DNA from: JACKHO01 sp041398745
Lineage (GTDB): Bacteria; Planctomycetota; Planctomycetia; Planctomycetales; Planctomycetaceae
Reading direction: 5' to 3'
Assembly: GCA_041398745.1 (NCBI GenBank)
Contig: JAWKUB010000007.1
Location: 372,001-436,000 of the forward strand
DNA length: 64,000 bases
Shown: positions 55,256 to 64,000 of the stretch, piece after piece
Layout: every line of letters begins with the position of its first letter
Numbering within the stretch: position 1 is the first letter of the stretch
Notes under the pieces: model-generated
The model's database searches: none
The model's input: the letters and a program-made list of their open reading frames with translations, nothing else
Told to the model about the DNA's origin: nothing
Position numbers and translations under genes: made by a program

Positions 55256-58200
55256 GTGCCATTACAAATCACTTGCGCGTCTTGTGGTTACTCGGTTCGA
55301 GTCAAGGAGTACCTCGCCGGAAAGCAGGTTGCCTGTCGCGACTGCGGAAATGCAATTCAAGTGCCAGCAATTAAATCTGCGTCGGAAGTGGAGGCACCTC
55401 AGGCACATGAATCCAGTCGCAAGGTTGAGAGGAAGCAAAGTCCCCCGAAGCCTCAACGTGCGGAATCCGCATCCTCAGGAGTCACTGTTTGGCCTGCCGT
55501 CTTAATTGGAGTTGGGCTGGTTGTATGTTTGCTGTTGGTACTCGGAATTGGCGGCCTTGCATACATGCTGGGGCAACAATCTGCCGGAACGCCGACATTG
55601 GCAGACTCAAGTGTTGATGGCGGACAATCGCCGTCACAGGACGCGACCAATACATCGCCGGACGCCAGTGCGGAAGTTGACATCGGGCCGGATGAAACTG
55701 CTACCAGCAAAGATGCAGGGCCAGGGGAAATGGTGGACTCGTCAGATCCTCCGACAGTGGAGCCAGGTCCGGCCGTCGGGGAGAAGGCGTTGCCGGCGCG
55801 AGTGACAATTGATTTCGAGCCACTCGCTCTGGATGAACCGGTCACGAGTATGGATATGAGTGATGACGGTCGCTACGTCATCTTTACGCATCAGGCTGCC
55901 AATCTGATTTCCGTTTTCGATGTTCTGCAGCAAAAGGTACTGTACTCACGGTCGTCAACGGCGCCTCGATCGGTGCTTTGCCGTAACGGGCAGGCGTATA
56001 TTGCGAACTTCGGCGAGGGGACGATTAGTGTTTATAGTCAAGGAAACGAATGGCGCCGCACCAATCAGTTGCAGGTCATTAAGCCTGGTATTGTCCATCT
56101 TTCGGCTCCGTCGGGGAGTTATTTCGCGAACGAATTGCTGGTGACGTGTCATGGTGAAGGCAATCAGGCGTCGTATCAGGACTCCCATATTTATCTGGTT
56201 GACACCCAGGCCGATAAATGCCGGGAAGTGGCGAATGCCGCTTTGGCGACGACAAGCTTCGATGGAAATCTTGTGGTGACGCAGGGGTCGTTTAACTTGT
56301 CACCATCAGGTGGAATTGCGGCGTACAATTACGACGAATTCATGCAGTTGGCCTCTCAGGCGAAACGCGTTTATGCCGGTGGCGTGCTGCAAACGCCGTA
56401 TGTTTATCAGTCGCATCCAGGCGGTTACTGGCTCGGGGGGAACATCGTATTCGGCGGTGTGCCGCTGGCTGAAATTCCAGGAGACATGGGGAAACTCATC
56501 GTTCCCGATTTGTCTCAGAAACTCATTTACACGCTCACCCAGGACATAGTGCGTGCCCACCGGTTGAATACGTCGTTGACCGAGTTGGGAATGCGAAAGG
56601 CCAGGTATCCGGTCGTTTACTATCGGGATTTCCCCAAGGTGTCGCACAATATTTATCGACAGCGGGGGTATTTGCTCGACCATTCCATCGCATTCACACA
56701 TGGAGATCAGACGCACTTCTTCGTGCTGGTCGCCGATGGCGGAATTGTCCTGCATACGGTGACTCCGGCATTTCTCACCGTAGAAAAGGACCACGGCGAA
56801 TTGGTTCAACGGGACAACGAACCAAATGCTCTCCCGCCTGAAATGCCATTGCCTACCGCTCCAGCCGAGCCGGCTGGTCCAGCTGGCCTTTCGTCAGTGC
56901 TGTTGAAGGATTTGCCATCAATGATTCCTGCAGGTCGCCCTTGGGAGTTCCAAATTCGCCTGCCCGAAAATGTAAAAGTGGAATTGATGTCAGAGGTCCC
57001 TGGTATGTCGCTCTCGGCAGAGGGTTTGCTTGCCTGGAGGCCGGGTCAGCAGCATGTGGGAATGCATGAACTGAAGATTCGATTCGAATCCAATGGGAGT
57101 AGTGCATTCGAACGCCCGCAGATTGAGGTAATCGATCCAGAACTCTATGCGGCGGTCGATGGAGATTTATCGAAGCTCAATCAGTTCCAAAGCACTCCGC
57201 TATCGGTTGATCGGTACACCATTTCGGAGAGTCGCGATGGTCAACACGCACTTCTGTTGCAGGGAGATGTTCTACGAATTATGGCAGGCGACGGGGTGTC
57301 GATTGAAGCCACCCGGCAACTTCCGCACCGCTACGACTTCATGGAAGAGCGAGATGATGTCTACATTGCCGTGGCGCAAAGTCCGGCGCCAACGCTCGAT
57401 GTCATCGATAAGAACAGCCTTCGTGTGCGTAAGAAAGTCAATTTGGCGACTGGAGGTGAACGTATCCTGGAAATCACCGATTTGGCAATTCATCCTCAAA
57501 CCGGAACCAGCTACGTTGCCATCAAACACGACATTGAACTTCCTCGTTACAAGGTGCTGGTTGTCAATGAGTCAGCTGGCCGTGTGTTGTCTCCAGATAT
57601 CATCGGGAATTTCATTGAGGTTTCCCCCGATGGTTCGAGACTTTACACCGGCTACAGAGACATCTATCAGCGGGGCAGTCACTTTCACATCAATCCGGGA
57701 TGGCAACTCATCGAAGTTCCGGAGTATGGGAGCGTTGACATGCTGCTGGTTTGGGACAGTAAGCGGTTCAAGCTGAAACAGGCCATTCGGAGTGCCGGAG
57801 GGAACGGCAACGGAATTCGATTGTCGCGCGACGGGCAACGACTCGTCTATTTGTCGCATGTCGGCTTTCCGGGGACGGCGGGGAATCTCGTAGGTGTCGC
57901 CGCGACCGACTTCGATGACCGTGCGGTTGTTTACGAAACCAAAGGACGCGGGACCACCAAGGAATTGGCATTTCATCCGACATTGCCCATGATTGCCGTG
58001 CCGGGAAGCGGGTCGGCCATACTCTTCCACCGTGAAACGGGACAGGTGCTATCCAATCGTTTGCTGTTGACGGCGTCCGGATTGGGGAGTGTGAATGTTC
58101 AACAGTTGTACTTTTCGCCGGATGGACGAAACCTGGTTTTCGTTTGCGAGGGTGGCGAGACGGGACGTTACCTCCGGTCGGTCAAGTTGAAGCTAACCGA

Positions 58201-58918
58201 ACAGGAATTACGTATCACCAGTGAACCTCCCCGCCCTGTTGTCACTGCCGTTCCGGACAAGCCAGATCCGGTTCCAGAGAATGAATTAGACGCCATTGTC
58301 ACCATGGACCTCGGGGAAATGCTCAGTGCGAAGGAAATTGGACGCCGCTATCTCGACGCGGTTGTGCTCATTCTGACTGAGGACGGAAGCGGGACTGGGT
58401 TCTTCATTGGGAAGACAGGTTATCTTCTCACTGCGGAACATGTCGTCACTGGCGTGAACGAACTCGAAGTTGTCTACAACTTCAAATCGGGCACGGGTGA
58501 ATATCAGCCCTTACGAACCAAGGGGCAGGTCGTATATACCGATGAGCTTCATGACCTGGCTCTGGTGAAGATTGAATCTTCGAAGGAACTGGACCACGTT
58601 GTCTTGCTGGGAGATGAGCAGGTTGAGACCGGAGAAGTGGTCACCGTCATTGGAAATCCAGCACTCGGATCGCAGATTTTGAACCGAACCATGACGACGG
58701 GTATTATCAGCAATCCCGACCGAAACCTCGACGGGCTGCACTTCGTTCAGACGACGGCGGCCATTAATCCCGGAAACAGCGGCGGTCCCATGTTCGACAG
58801 CCATGGACGCGTCATTGGTTTGGTTTCACTGAAGGGCAACATTGACGGTACGGGGTTTGCCGTTCCGGCTGATGTCATTCGCAGATTTCTAAAGAAGGCG
58901 GTCGAAGCGACAAAGTAG
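55256..58918 (+). CDS. Zinc-ribbon / membrane / beta-propeller / trypsin-like protease fusion
   Basis: GTG 55256 follows a GGGGA site and gives 1220 residues; the frame is open 19 codons further up. The order is: zinc ribbon (ITCASCGYSVRV, ACRDCG) at 4-40, Ser/Pro linker, one membrane helix near 80-105 (LIGVGLVVCLLLVLGIGGLA), an acidic Ser/Thr linker, a propeller-like repeat region (residues 185-540 and 650-990), a putative Ig-like domain near 560-640, and a C-terminal trypsin-like protease (1030-1220). The protease triad is His in LLTAEHVVTG, Asp in ELHDLALVKI and Ser in INPGNSGGPMFDSHGRVIGL, the HtrA/DegP type without PDZ domains. It is probably an outer-facing quality-control protease tethered to the membrane. 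Confidence 0.8.
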   Translation: MPLQITCASCGYSVRVKEYLAGKQVACRDCGNAIQVPAIKSASEVEAPQAHESSRKVERKQSPPKPQRAESASSGVTVWPAVLIGVGLVVCLLLVLGIGGLAYMLGQQSAGTPTLADSSVDGGQSPSQDATNTSPDASAEVDIGPDETATSKDAGPGEMVDSSDPPTVEPGPAVGEKALPARVTIDFEPLALDEPVTSMDMSDDGRYVIFTHQAANLISVFDVLQQKVLYSRSSTAPRSVLCRNGQAYIANFGEGTISVYSQGNEWRRTNQLQVIKPGIVHLSAPSGSYFANELLVTCHGEGNQASYQDSHIYLVDTQADKCREVANAALATTSFDGNLVVTQGSFNLSPSGGIAAYNYDEFMQLASQAKRVYAGGVLQTPYVYQSHPGGYWLGGNIVFGGVPLAEIPGDMGKLIVPDLSQKLIYTLTQDIVRAHRLNTSLTELGMRKARYPVVYYRDFPKVSHNIYRQRGYLLDHSIAFTHGDQTHFFVLVADGGIVLHTVTPAFLTVEKDHGELVQRDNEPNALPPEMPLPTAPAEPAGPAGLSSVLLKDLPSMIPAGRPWEFQIRLPENVKVELMSEVPGMSLSAEGLLAWRPGQQHVGMHELKIRFESNGSSAFERPQIEVIDPELYAAVDGDLSKLNQFQSTPLSVDRYTISESRDGQHALLLQGDVLRIMAGDGVSIEATRQLPHRYDFMEERDDVYIAVAQSPAPTLDVIDKNSLRVRKKVNLATGGERILEITDLAIHPQTGTSYVAIKHDIELPRYKVLVVNESAGRVLSPDIIGNFIEVSPDGSRLYTGYRDIYQRGSHFHINPGWQLIEVPEYGSVDMLLVWDSKRFKLKQAIRSAGGNGNGIRLSRDGQRLVYLSHVGFPGTAGNLVGVAATDFDDRAVVYETKGRGTTKELAFHPTLPMIAVPGSGSAILFHRETGQVLSNRLLLTASGLGSVNVQQLYFSPDGRNLVFVCEGGETGRYLRSVKLKLTEQELRITSEPPRPVVTAVPDKPDPVPENELDAIVTMDLGEMLSAKEIGRRYLDAVVLILTEDGSGTGFFIGKTGYLLTAEHVVTGVNELEVVYNFKSGTGEYQPLRTKGQVVYTDELHDLALVKIESSKELDHVVLLGDEQVETGEVVTVIGNPALGSQILNRTMTTGIISNPDRNLDGLHFVQTTAAINPGNSGGPMFDSHGRVIGLVSLKGNIDGTGFAVPADVIRRFLKKAVEATK

Positions 58919-58984
58919 GGGACTGCCCGGCGAAGGAATGCAGGAATGCCGTCGCGCGAATTGTCCAAGGCCGACTATAGGAAC

Positions 58985-59050
58985 GAATCATCACAGCCAA
59001 AAAAACAGCCAGGACGGGCAGGGGGCTCGTCCTCGCTGTTGCGATGATTC
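58985..59050 (+). terminator. Stem-loop after the 1220-residue fusion gene
   Basis: GAATCATC (58985-58992) pairs with GATGATTC (59043-59050). Inside, CAGCCAGGAC pairs imperfectly with GTCCTCGCTG. No long T-run follows. Confidence 0.5.
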
Positions 59051-59070
59051 TTAATTGTAGCTGGTGTTGC

Positions 59071-59166
59071 CTACTCAGCTTTCGCAGCGGCGAAGCCTTT
59101 TTCGAAGGCGGCATCGGCGAAGACGAGGGCGCTTTGAGCGTCCCCTTCAGCACCGGCGACTTTGCC
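59071..59166 (-). pseudogene. C-terminal remnant of a lost gene, cut by a repeat
   Basis: On the minus strand a 31-residue tail reads GKVAGAEGDAQSALVFADAA then FEKGFAAAKAE and ends in TAG (59073-59071), with good helix-forming composition. Its upstream side runs directly into the repeat at 59164-59219, and no matching N-terminal part follows. The pattern faintly resembles the C-terminus of Gfo/Idh/MocA oxidoreductases, which would fit beside the sugar isomerase gene, but this is weak. It looks like a gene destroyed by the repeat insertion or by a deletion at it. Confidence 0.45.
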
Positions 59167-59219
59167 GGGTGCCCCGGTTGAATCGACATCGCGGGTGCCA
59201 CGGCTCTGCGAGCCGTGAT
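59164..59219. repeat. Half copy of the repeat at 28849-29023
   Basis: GCCGGGTGCCCCGGTTGAAT and the hairpin end GGGTGCCACGGCTCTGCGAG match 28849-28905 with only a few differences. The second half and the right inverted end are missing. It abuts the remnant coding tail at 59071-59166. Confidence 0.75.
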
Positions 59220-59299
59220 TAGGTCCAGCAAATTAAAGCTCTATATGTGAGGCCAGTACGACTGGCCCTCCAATTGCTGAGTGTCATCACTGGCCAACT

Positions 59300-60229
59300 C
59301 TACTCCGAGAACGCTGACGGAATGTAGTTCCTCAAGTACGTGGCGCTTTGCCAGAGGGCGGCTTCGCGGGTGGTGAGGGTGGCTTCGTAAGCGCGGTCTT
59401 CGACTTCGACGCAGACCGGGCCGCGGTAGCCGATGTCGGTGAGGACGGAGAAGAATTTGCCCCAGTTGACGTCACCCAGGCCGGGGAGTTTTGGTGAGTG
59501 CCACAGGTTGGGATACGCCATGACGCCATGCTGGTCGAGCAGGTCCTGATCAATTCGGACGTCTTTGGCGTGGACGTGGAAAATTCGATCTGCGAATTCG
59601 CGCATGGGGCGGAGATAATCCATGTGCTGCCAAATCATATGCGAGGGGTCGTAGTTAAGTCCGAAATGGCTACTGGGGATGTCTTCGAACATGCGGCGCC
59701 AGAGGGCAGGGGAGGAGCCGAGGTTCTTGCCGCCGGGCCATTCGTCTCTGGTGAAAATCATTGGGCAGTTTTCGATGCCGACTTTCACGTTCATTTCTTC
59801 CGCGTACTCAATGAGCGGTCGCCAAGTTTCCAGAAAGCGTGGCCAGTTTTCGTCGACTGACTTGGTCCAGTCACGTCCGACGAAGGTGTTGACAATGCCC
59901 ACGCCGAGCAGGGACGAGGCTTTGATGACTTTCCGCAAATGGCTGACGGCGAGGTCGGCTTCTTCCTGGTTCGGAGTCAGCGCGTTGGGGTAATAGCCCA
60001 GACCGCTAATCGCCACTCCTGACTCAGTGGCGAGTTCGTTGACCTGTGCGGCCTTCTCTTCTGTGAACTCGGTGACATCCACGTGCGTAATGCCGGCATA
60101 GCGGCGGTCGGCCTTGGAAGGGGGCCAGCACATGAGTTCGACACAGTCGTAACCGGCGTCGGCTGCGAACAGCAAGACTTGTGAAAGAGACTGTTCGGGA
60201 AGGATTGCGGAGCAGAAGCCGAGTTGCAT
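59300..60229 (-). CDS. Sugar phosphate isomerase/epimerase (xylose isomerase-like TIM barrel)
   Basis: ATG 60229 (MQLGFCSAILPEQ) is chosen over two upstream starts and gives 309 residues. The sequence has the AP endonuclease-2/xylose isomerase-like barrel: GYDCVELMCWPPSKADRRYA, VGIVNTFVGRD, NVKVGIENCPMIFTRDEWPG, FGLNYDPSHMIWQHMDYLRP, FHVHAKDVRID and GYRGPVCVEVEDRAYE, carrying the expected Glu, Asp and His metal ligands. Relatives epimerise or isomerise sugars and inositols; substrate unknown. It lies alone on the minus strand with a possible lost partner gene downstream. Confidence 0.85.
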   Translation of the reverse strand: MQLGFCSAILPEQSLSQVLLFAADAGYDCVELMCWPPSKADRRYAGITHVDVTEFTEEKAAQVNELATESGVAISGLGYYPNALTPNQEEADLAVSHLRKVIKASSLLGVGIVNTFVGRDWTKSVDENWPRFLETWRPLIEYAEEMNVKVGIENCPMIFTRDEWPGGKNLGSSPALWRRMFEDIPSSHFGLNYDPSHMIWQHMDYLRPMREFADRIFHVHAKDVRIDQDLLDQHGVMAYPNLWHSPKLPGLGDVNWGKFFSVLTDIGYRGPVCVEVEDRAYEATLTTREAALWQSATYLRNYIPSAFSE

Positions 60230-60299
60230 GTCATCGCCTGTCATCGAAAGGAAAAGGGGCAGCCGAACCACTCAGCATACCCCGATCCTCGGGCGATTC

Positions 60300-60680
60300 T
60301 CAACCATTGAGGCGTTCAAGCAGACGGTCGAGGGCTTTCTCGAAGCGTTCTTCGTCGTCGTAGGTGCCGTCTTCAATTTGCGCCCGGATTTGGGCGAGGC
60401 GTTCGGCACGCGCAGCTCCCTGCAATCGGCCAGCGGGGACGTAGTCGTCTCCGGCGGCTGACGTCGGTGACTTTTTGTCGACGTCGCGAGTTGGCTGCTG
60501 ATCCATGTTCATGTCCTTGCGTGGCGACGAACCTTCTACGCGGTAAAGCGGGGCACCGTTCGGCTCGTGCGGCACATTCTGCCGGACATTGTACGAGTTT
60601 CGATCGTACTGGAGCAACAGGGATTGAACCTCATCAAGAAGATGGGCAATTTCGTTGGATTGGCGGAGTTGAGGTCGCAT
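60300..60680 (-). CDS. Small protein with an FlgM-like C-terminus
   Basis: ATG 60680 (MRPQLRQSNEIAHLLDEVQS) has AGGAG seven bases upstream, clearly better than the ORF start 59 codons earlier. The 126-residue product has a central disordered stretch (YNVRQNVPHEPNGAPLYRVE) and a C-terminal helical segment (ARAERLAQIRAQIEDGTYDD then EERFEKALDRLLERL) reminiscent of the anti-sigma-28 factor FlgM. The FlgM call is tentative, because that pattern is short and no flagellar genes are nearby. Confidence 0.45.
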   Translation of the reverse strand: MRPQLRQSNEIAHLLDEVQSLLLQYDRNSYNVRQNVPHEPNGAPLYRVEGSSPRKDMNMDQQPTRDVDKKSPTSAAGDDYVPAGRLQGAARAERLAQIRAQIEDGTYDDEERFEKALDRLLERLNG

Positions 60681-60924
60681 GGGATTTCTCCTGGCGACCG
60701 TCCTGGTGTCAGTTAACACACGTCGTAACGTGCGGCGTCGTGCTGGTTTTCGCGGCGGCACCAACCTTGATGCCTCTGCCGTACTTGTAAGTTCGGCAAT
60801 TCGTGGATTCGGGCTGAAATGAAATTCAAGAAAAAGTGGAAGTGGGCGAATGTTCACATGTTTGGCTGTTCTGGAAGGGGCGGCTGGGCAACGCTTACCC
60901 CCTCATCTGGCCTGTTCGGCCATC

Positions 60925-60999
60925 TTCTCCCCCCGAGGTGGGGAGAAGGGAAAGTGTTTGCATTCCAACCAAATCACAGACAGGAATGTCTGTGCCACC
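60925..60999. repeat. Two hairpin repeats before the CrtI-type gene
   Basis: TTCTCCCC (60925-60932) and GGGGAGAA (60940-60947) form a hairpin of the kind seen at 30106-30128. Next to it 60979-60999 holds ACAGACA-GGAA-TGTCTGT-type sequence that matches 44408-44428 exactly in inverted orientation over 21 bases. The unit lies 16 bases before the CrtI-type stop. Confidence 0.6.
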
Positions 61000-61014
61000 C
61001 AAGATGATTCGCCG

Positions 61015-62397
61015 TTATCGCAGCAGGTGATTGTTCGCGATGGTGATTCCTGAAAGCATGGAGCCGACGATGCCGAGGAAGCCCTGGTCGGTTCCGCAGA
61101 TGAACAAATTCTCAACGCCAGTGGTGCCGTCGAGGATTTTGTGCGGAGCACCGTAGACTGCACCGTTCAGGTGGCCGGTGTACTTCTTGATGGTTCGGGG
61201 AGTGAAGATGTCGGTGTCGACAATGTGCGGGCGGAAGTCGGGGATGTGTTCGATGGCGGCGGCGGCCATTTGGTCGCACCAGTGTTGTTTGGCCGGGTAG
61301 TATTCTTCATCTGGGATGTTCATCCAATACTGCGGATTGGCGAGAGCGGTAATGCGAATGAACCCTTCTTCGAGTTGCTGGCCCTCAGCGTATTTGAAAT
61401 TGTTCGGCGAGCAAATGATTCCGCTGCGGGTGTCGATGGGAGCTTCCGGCGGGGCGTAGATGAAGTCTTCCGTGTTGTTGTAGAAGACAATGGTTTCGTT
61501 GTGACCAATGTCCTGCGGCTGACGGTCGAGGACGAAAATGACTTCGTTGAACGACAGCTCGCCGTACGCTGGTTCGGGGGCGGGGAGTGATGTCCCACAG
61601 AGGCGATGTGTTTCCACAATTCCGGCGGAAGAGAGGACGTTGTCGGCTTCGATTTCGGTACCATCATCGAGTCGTACGCCTACGGCTTTGCCATTCTGTG
61701 TGAGAATTTCCTGTACGCCCTGACGCAGTTTCAGTTCGCCGCCCAGTTGCTTGTAGTGCCGCGTGAGCGTACGAAGGATTTGACGCACTCCCGTATAAGG
61801 GCGCGCGAATCCCTGCACGAAAATGCTCTTGTACATAATGACAAACTGACTGAAGTCCATGTCGTTTGGAATGGCCGATCCGTAGAACATGAGCGGACAG
61901 AACAGCATGTCAATGAGGAGCGGGTCGGACAGGAACTCACCAAGCACCTTGCGTCCCGAGACGGCTGCTTGTGAGAGGTCGAGTTCGTCGAATTCCTCAA
62001 TATGTTTGACGAGCTTGCGGAAACCATCGGCCTGTTGCGGAAACTCCGCGCAGACGGCTTCGATGAACTCCTCATGGTTATTTGCGAACTCGATTTTGTG
62101 CCCGGGGAAGACAACTGAGGAACCGACTTGCGGGGACAAGTCGAAGTCATCCCAGCGTAAGCGGAGCTGCTTGAGAAGTTTCGCCATGGGCCCCGTGCGG
62201 GTGCCCGGTGCGGCGTAGTTGGTAACGGCGTGAAGTCCGACGTCGTAGTTGCGGTCCCGCAGGCGGTAGAACGAATTGAGTCCACCAATGGTGGTGTGAC
62301 GTTCGAGAATGCAGACCTTCTTTTCGTAATAGGCCAGACGAACTCCTGCCGCCAGGCCCGACATCCCGGCGCCAATGATAATTGTGTCGTACTTCAC
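61015..62397 (-). CDS. FAD-dependent oxidoreductase of the phytoene desaturase/CrtI type
   Basis: The 460-residue protein begins with a dinucleotide-binding motif (MKYDTIIIGAGMSGLAAGVR) and an acidic end of the second strand (VCILERHTTIGGLNSFYRLR), followed by LHAVTNYAAPGTRTGPMAKL. The C-terminal part has GAPHKILDGTTGVENLFICG, TDQGFLGIVGSMLSGITIAN, as in CrtI and carotenoid-isomerase-like enzymes. It probably acts on a polyene or carotenoid, but related FAD enzymes use other substrates. No crtB or other carotenoid gene is adjacent. Confidence 0.8.
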   Translation of the reverse strand: MKYDTIIIGAGMSGLAAGVRLAYYEKKVCILERHTTIGGLNSFYRLRDRNYDVGLHAVTNYAAPGTRTGPMAKLLKQLRLRWDDFDLSPQVGSSVVFPGHKIEFANNHEEFIEAVCAEFPQQADGFRKLVKHIEEFDELDLSQAAVSGRKVLGEFLSDPLLIDMLFCPLMFYGSAIPNDMDFSQFVIMYKSIFVQGFARPYTGVRQILRTLTRHYKQLGGELKLRQGVQEILTQNGKAVGVRLDDGTEIEADNVLSSAGIVETHRLCGTSLPAPEPAYGELSFNEVIFVLDRQPQDIGHNETIVFYNNTEDFIYAPPEAPIDTRSGIICSPNNFKYAEGQQLEEGFIRITALANPQYWMNIPDEEYYPAKQHWCDQMAAAAIEHIPDFRPHIVDTDIFTPRTIKKYTGHLNGAVYGAPHKILDGTTGVENLFICGTDQGFLGIVGSMLSGITIANNHLLR

Positions 62398-62635
62398 GGA
62401 ACTTCAAACCACAGACAAACGAATGCAAACAGCCATCATGGACACCTGCCCAAATTGCAAATGCCGACAGAAAAACTTCGGAACCTACTGCGGCCTTGGG
62501 ATGGGCTCGTCGGAAACGAATAAAAGCAATGAAATAGATTTTTCAATGCAACTCAATGGTTTCCTGGCCCTTCCAGGGCAGTGCAATCAAGTCTCACCGG
62601 GAGACTACTTTTACACTCTTCAAATGGGAAGCGAC

Positions 62636-64000
62636 TTACACTTGCCAATTGCGGTCTTCGATATCGGGAGGGGGAATGACGAGTTCGATGGTTCCCTCGC
62701 TCGGAGTGCGGCCAATGCTTTCGCCATTAGTGTAAAGTTCAACGGCGAATTGCAGCATGTCTCCGACCTTGCACCCCAGGCTTTTCCAGGGGACTGCGAT
62801 TTCAAAAATGCGGTCGATGGCGGCATGCACTCCGTCCACCGGGAGTTTCTTACCATCACTGCAAATGCCGGCCGAGAGTTTGGGGGAGTCGGTCAAATCG
62901 ACGCGAACTTCAACGCCGTAGGGATCAACAAACCGAATGCGAAGTTCATCACATGCGGCCAGGTCGTCAATGGCTTTGTCCGACGTGTCACAACGAAGCA
63001 GCAGTTGTGAAAGATCAAATCCGAAGTACATGTCTTTGATAATGGTGTCGGAAACCATCGCCATGGTTCCACTAGTACCGCCAGCATGATGATGACCAGC
63101 GAGCAGCCATTCGAAATAGGTGTATCGCCCGTCAATTTTCACATTGAGCAGCCCCTTCGGCTGCGTATGCAATGGACGGCGTTCGACCTTGGTGACTGGA
63201 CGCAATAGTGCGGCGGGCGGGATTTCATCCAGCAGCGTGTACACGTTCCGAAGATGCCGCCGGAACAGTTCATCGAAAAGTTCATCCTGACCGCTGCTGC
63301 GGTCATCGCCGTACCACCAATACCAGTCGCTTCCTTCCGCAATGAACAGTTCCTTCCAGGCTCGCTCAAGCGTCTCGGGTTCGACGCAGTTACTCTTTTG
63401 GGCCTTGAGCAGAAACTCGCGAGTCTGGTGGACGAGGTCCCAGGCGTCCCGGTCTTCCTGGTGTCCAATCCAAATGTAGAAGTCTTTGTTAATCCAGCTT
63501 CCGGCAAACAGACGGGCGATGCGATGCTCGGCCGGGTACTCTGCCAAGTAATGTGCAACCGTCACAGGATTCACAAGTGGGTCGGACGCGGCCTTCTGAT
63601 AAAGCTGCCGCAGGAAGCCGACGCCGCCGTCGGGATAGTACTCCCAACAGTTTTCGCCATCGAGGATGACCGGCACAAATGCGGGACGGCTGCCGTTGTG
63701 ACCTTCAACAACGCGGCCAATTTCCTTGACCTTGGCGAGTAAGTCATCAGCTGCCCAGTGAGGATCGTTCCGTTGGTACTGGAATCCGACCAGGTCGCTG
63801 AGACCGTGGTCACGGAAAATCATTTGCAGTTTTCGGTTGTCGTGATCGACATGCCAGGGGCGATACAACATTTCCGGACGAGCAACGTGCCCTTGTCCGT
63901 CACGATGGACAAATCCGTCTGTCGAGTGTGAGAGGATTTCCTCATCGGTGGCAATCCACTCAATACCCGCATCGAGAATGGCACCAACAATGTCATTGGA
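62636..64000 (-). CDS. Glycoside hydrolase family 57-like protein, N-terminus outside the window
   Basis: The frame is open from the stop at 62636 to the right window edge, so the start lies beyond 64000. The first visible residues include AGIEWIATDEEILSHSTDG and ARPEMLYRPWHVDH, typical of GH57 (DUF1957-type) alpha-glucan enzymes. GFQYQRNDPHWAADDLLAKV, SRPAFVPVILDGENCWEYYP (catalytic-region Asp) and SDWYWWYGDDRSS follow, and a beta-rich C-terminal domain ends the protein. GH57 enzymes cleave or rearrange alpha-glucans, so glycogen metabolism is plausible. The ATG at 63871 is internal. Confidence 0.8.
   Translation of the reverse strand, partial: SNDIVGAILDAGIEWIATDEEILSHSTDGFVHRDGQGHVARPEMLYRPWHVDHDNRKLQMIFRDHGLSDLVGFQYQRNDPHWAADDLLAKVKEIGRVVEGHNGSRPAFVPVILDGENCWEYYPDGGVGFLRQLYQKAASDPLVNPVTVAHYLAEYPAEHRIARLFAGSWINKDFYIWIGHQEDRDAWDLVHQTREFLLKAQKSNCVEPETLERAWKELFIAEGSDWYWWYGDDRSSGQDELFDELFRRHLRNVYTLLDEIPPAALLRPVTKVERRPLHTQPKGLLNVKIDGRYTYFEWLLAGHHHAGGTSGTMAMVSDTIIKDMYFGFDLSQLLLRCDTSDKAIDDLAACDELRIRFVDPYGVEVRVDLTDSPKLSAGICSDGKKLPVDGVHAAIDRIFEIAVPWKSLGCKVGDMLQFAVELYTNGESIGRTPSEGTIELVIPPPDIEDRNWQV

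Overview
The window comes from a planctomycete (phylum Planctomycetota), most likely order Planctomycetales. The strongest evidence is the 16S rRNA gene (33828-35333). It carries exact matches to the targets of the planctomycete FISH probe PLA46 (33873-33890) and of the EUB338-II variant (34143-34160). The proteins agree: DUF1559 pilin-like proteins, DUF1549/DUF1553 and DUF1501 pairs, DUF1592/1588/1585 cytochromes, a CRTAC1 protein, DUF3500, N-terminal zinc ribbons on membrane proteins, and a 16S gene with no linked tRNA or 23S. I cannot name the genus.

Layout. 0-7 kb: a lipoprotein, an IS630 remnant, a zinc-ribbon/membrane protein whose C-terminal STN-like domain is duplicated as a separate secreted protein, and a large DUF1559 protein. 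7-15.5 kb: an NCS2-like permease, leucyl aminopeptidase (pepA), an AI-2E family transporter with a long low-complexity insert, a haem/PA14/DUF1592 protein and metF. 15.4-18 kb: an accessory patch with palindrome-ended repeats, an orphan SUKH-type protein, a TA-flanked IS630 element, a cut-off gene and an IS110 fragment. 18-28 kb: an amidohydrolase, argF, a YhaM-like exonuclease, two paralogous membrane proteins, and a DUF1553-DUF1501 operon. 28-33.4 kb: a HEPN-like protein and a minus-strand operon lspA, TPR-like protein, exbB-type, two exbD-type genes, with an LpxL-type acyltransferase downstream. 33.4-35.6 kb: the lone 16S gene.

35.6-45 kb: a zinc alcohol dehydrogenase, DUF3500, a shortened DnaA-like ATPase, a ThiS/MoaD-type protein, tandem DUF1559 genes facing a zinc-ribbon/DUF1559/STN-like fusion, sufE and a VWA protein. 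44.6-55 kb: a CRTAC1 protein with a penta-haem cytochrome/TPR protein, a small secreted protein, an ABC-2 permease without an adjacent ATPase, a small zinc-ribbon protein and an M24 peptidase. 55-64 kb: a 1220-residue zinc-ribbon/propeller/trypsin-like fusion, a truncated gene beside a repeat, a sugar isomerase, an FlgM-like protein, a CrtI-type oxidoreductase and a GH57-like gene running off the right edge.

Three themes recur. First, one envelope-protein design appears four times: an N-terminal zinc ribbon, a low-complexity linker, one membrane segment and a variable outer module. Second, pilin-like (DUF1559) and STN-like domains appear in several combinations, twice as fresh tandem duplicates. 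Third, several families of short intergenic repeats have ends that are themselves small palindromes. I saw no CRISPR array, prophage or tRNA gene. The least ordinary items are the repeats, the modular envelope proteins and the cytochrome/CRTAC1 pair; none amounts to a proven new system.
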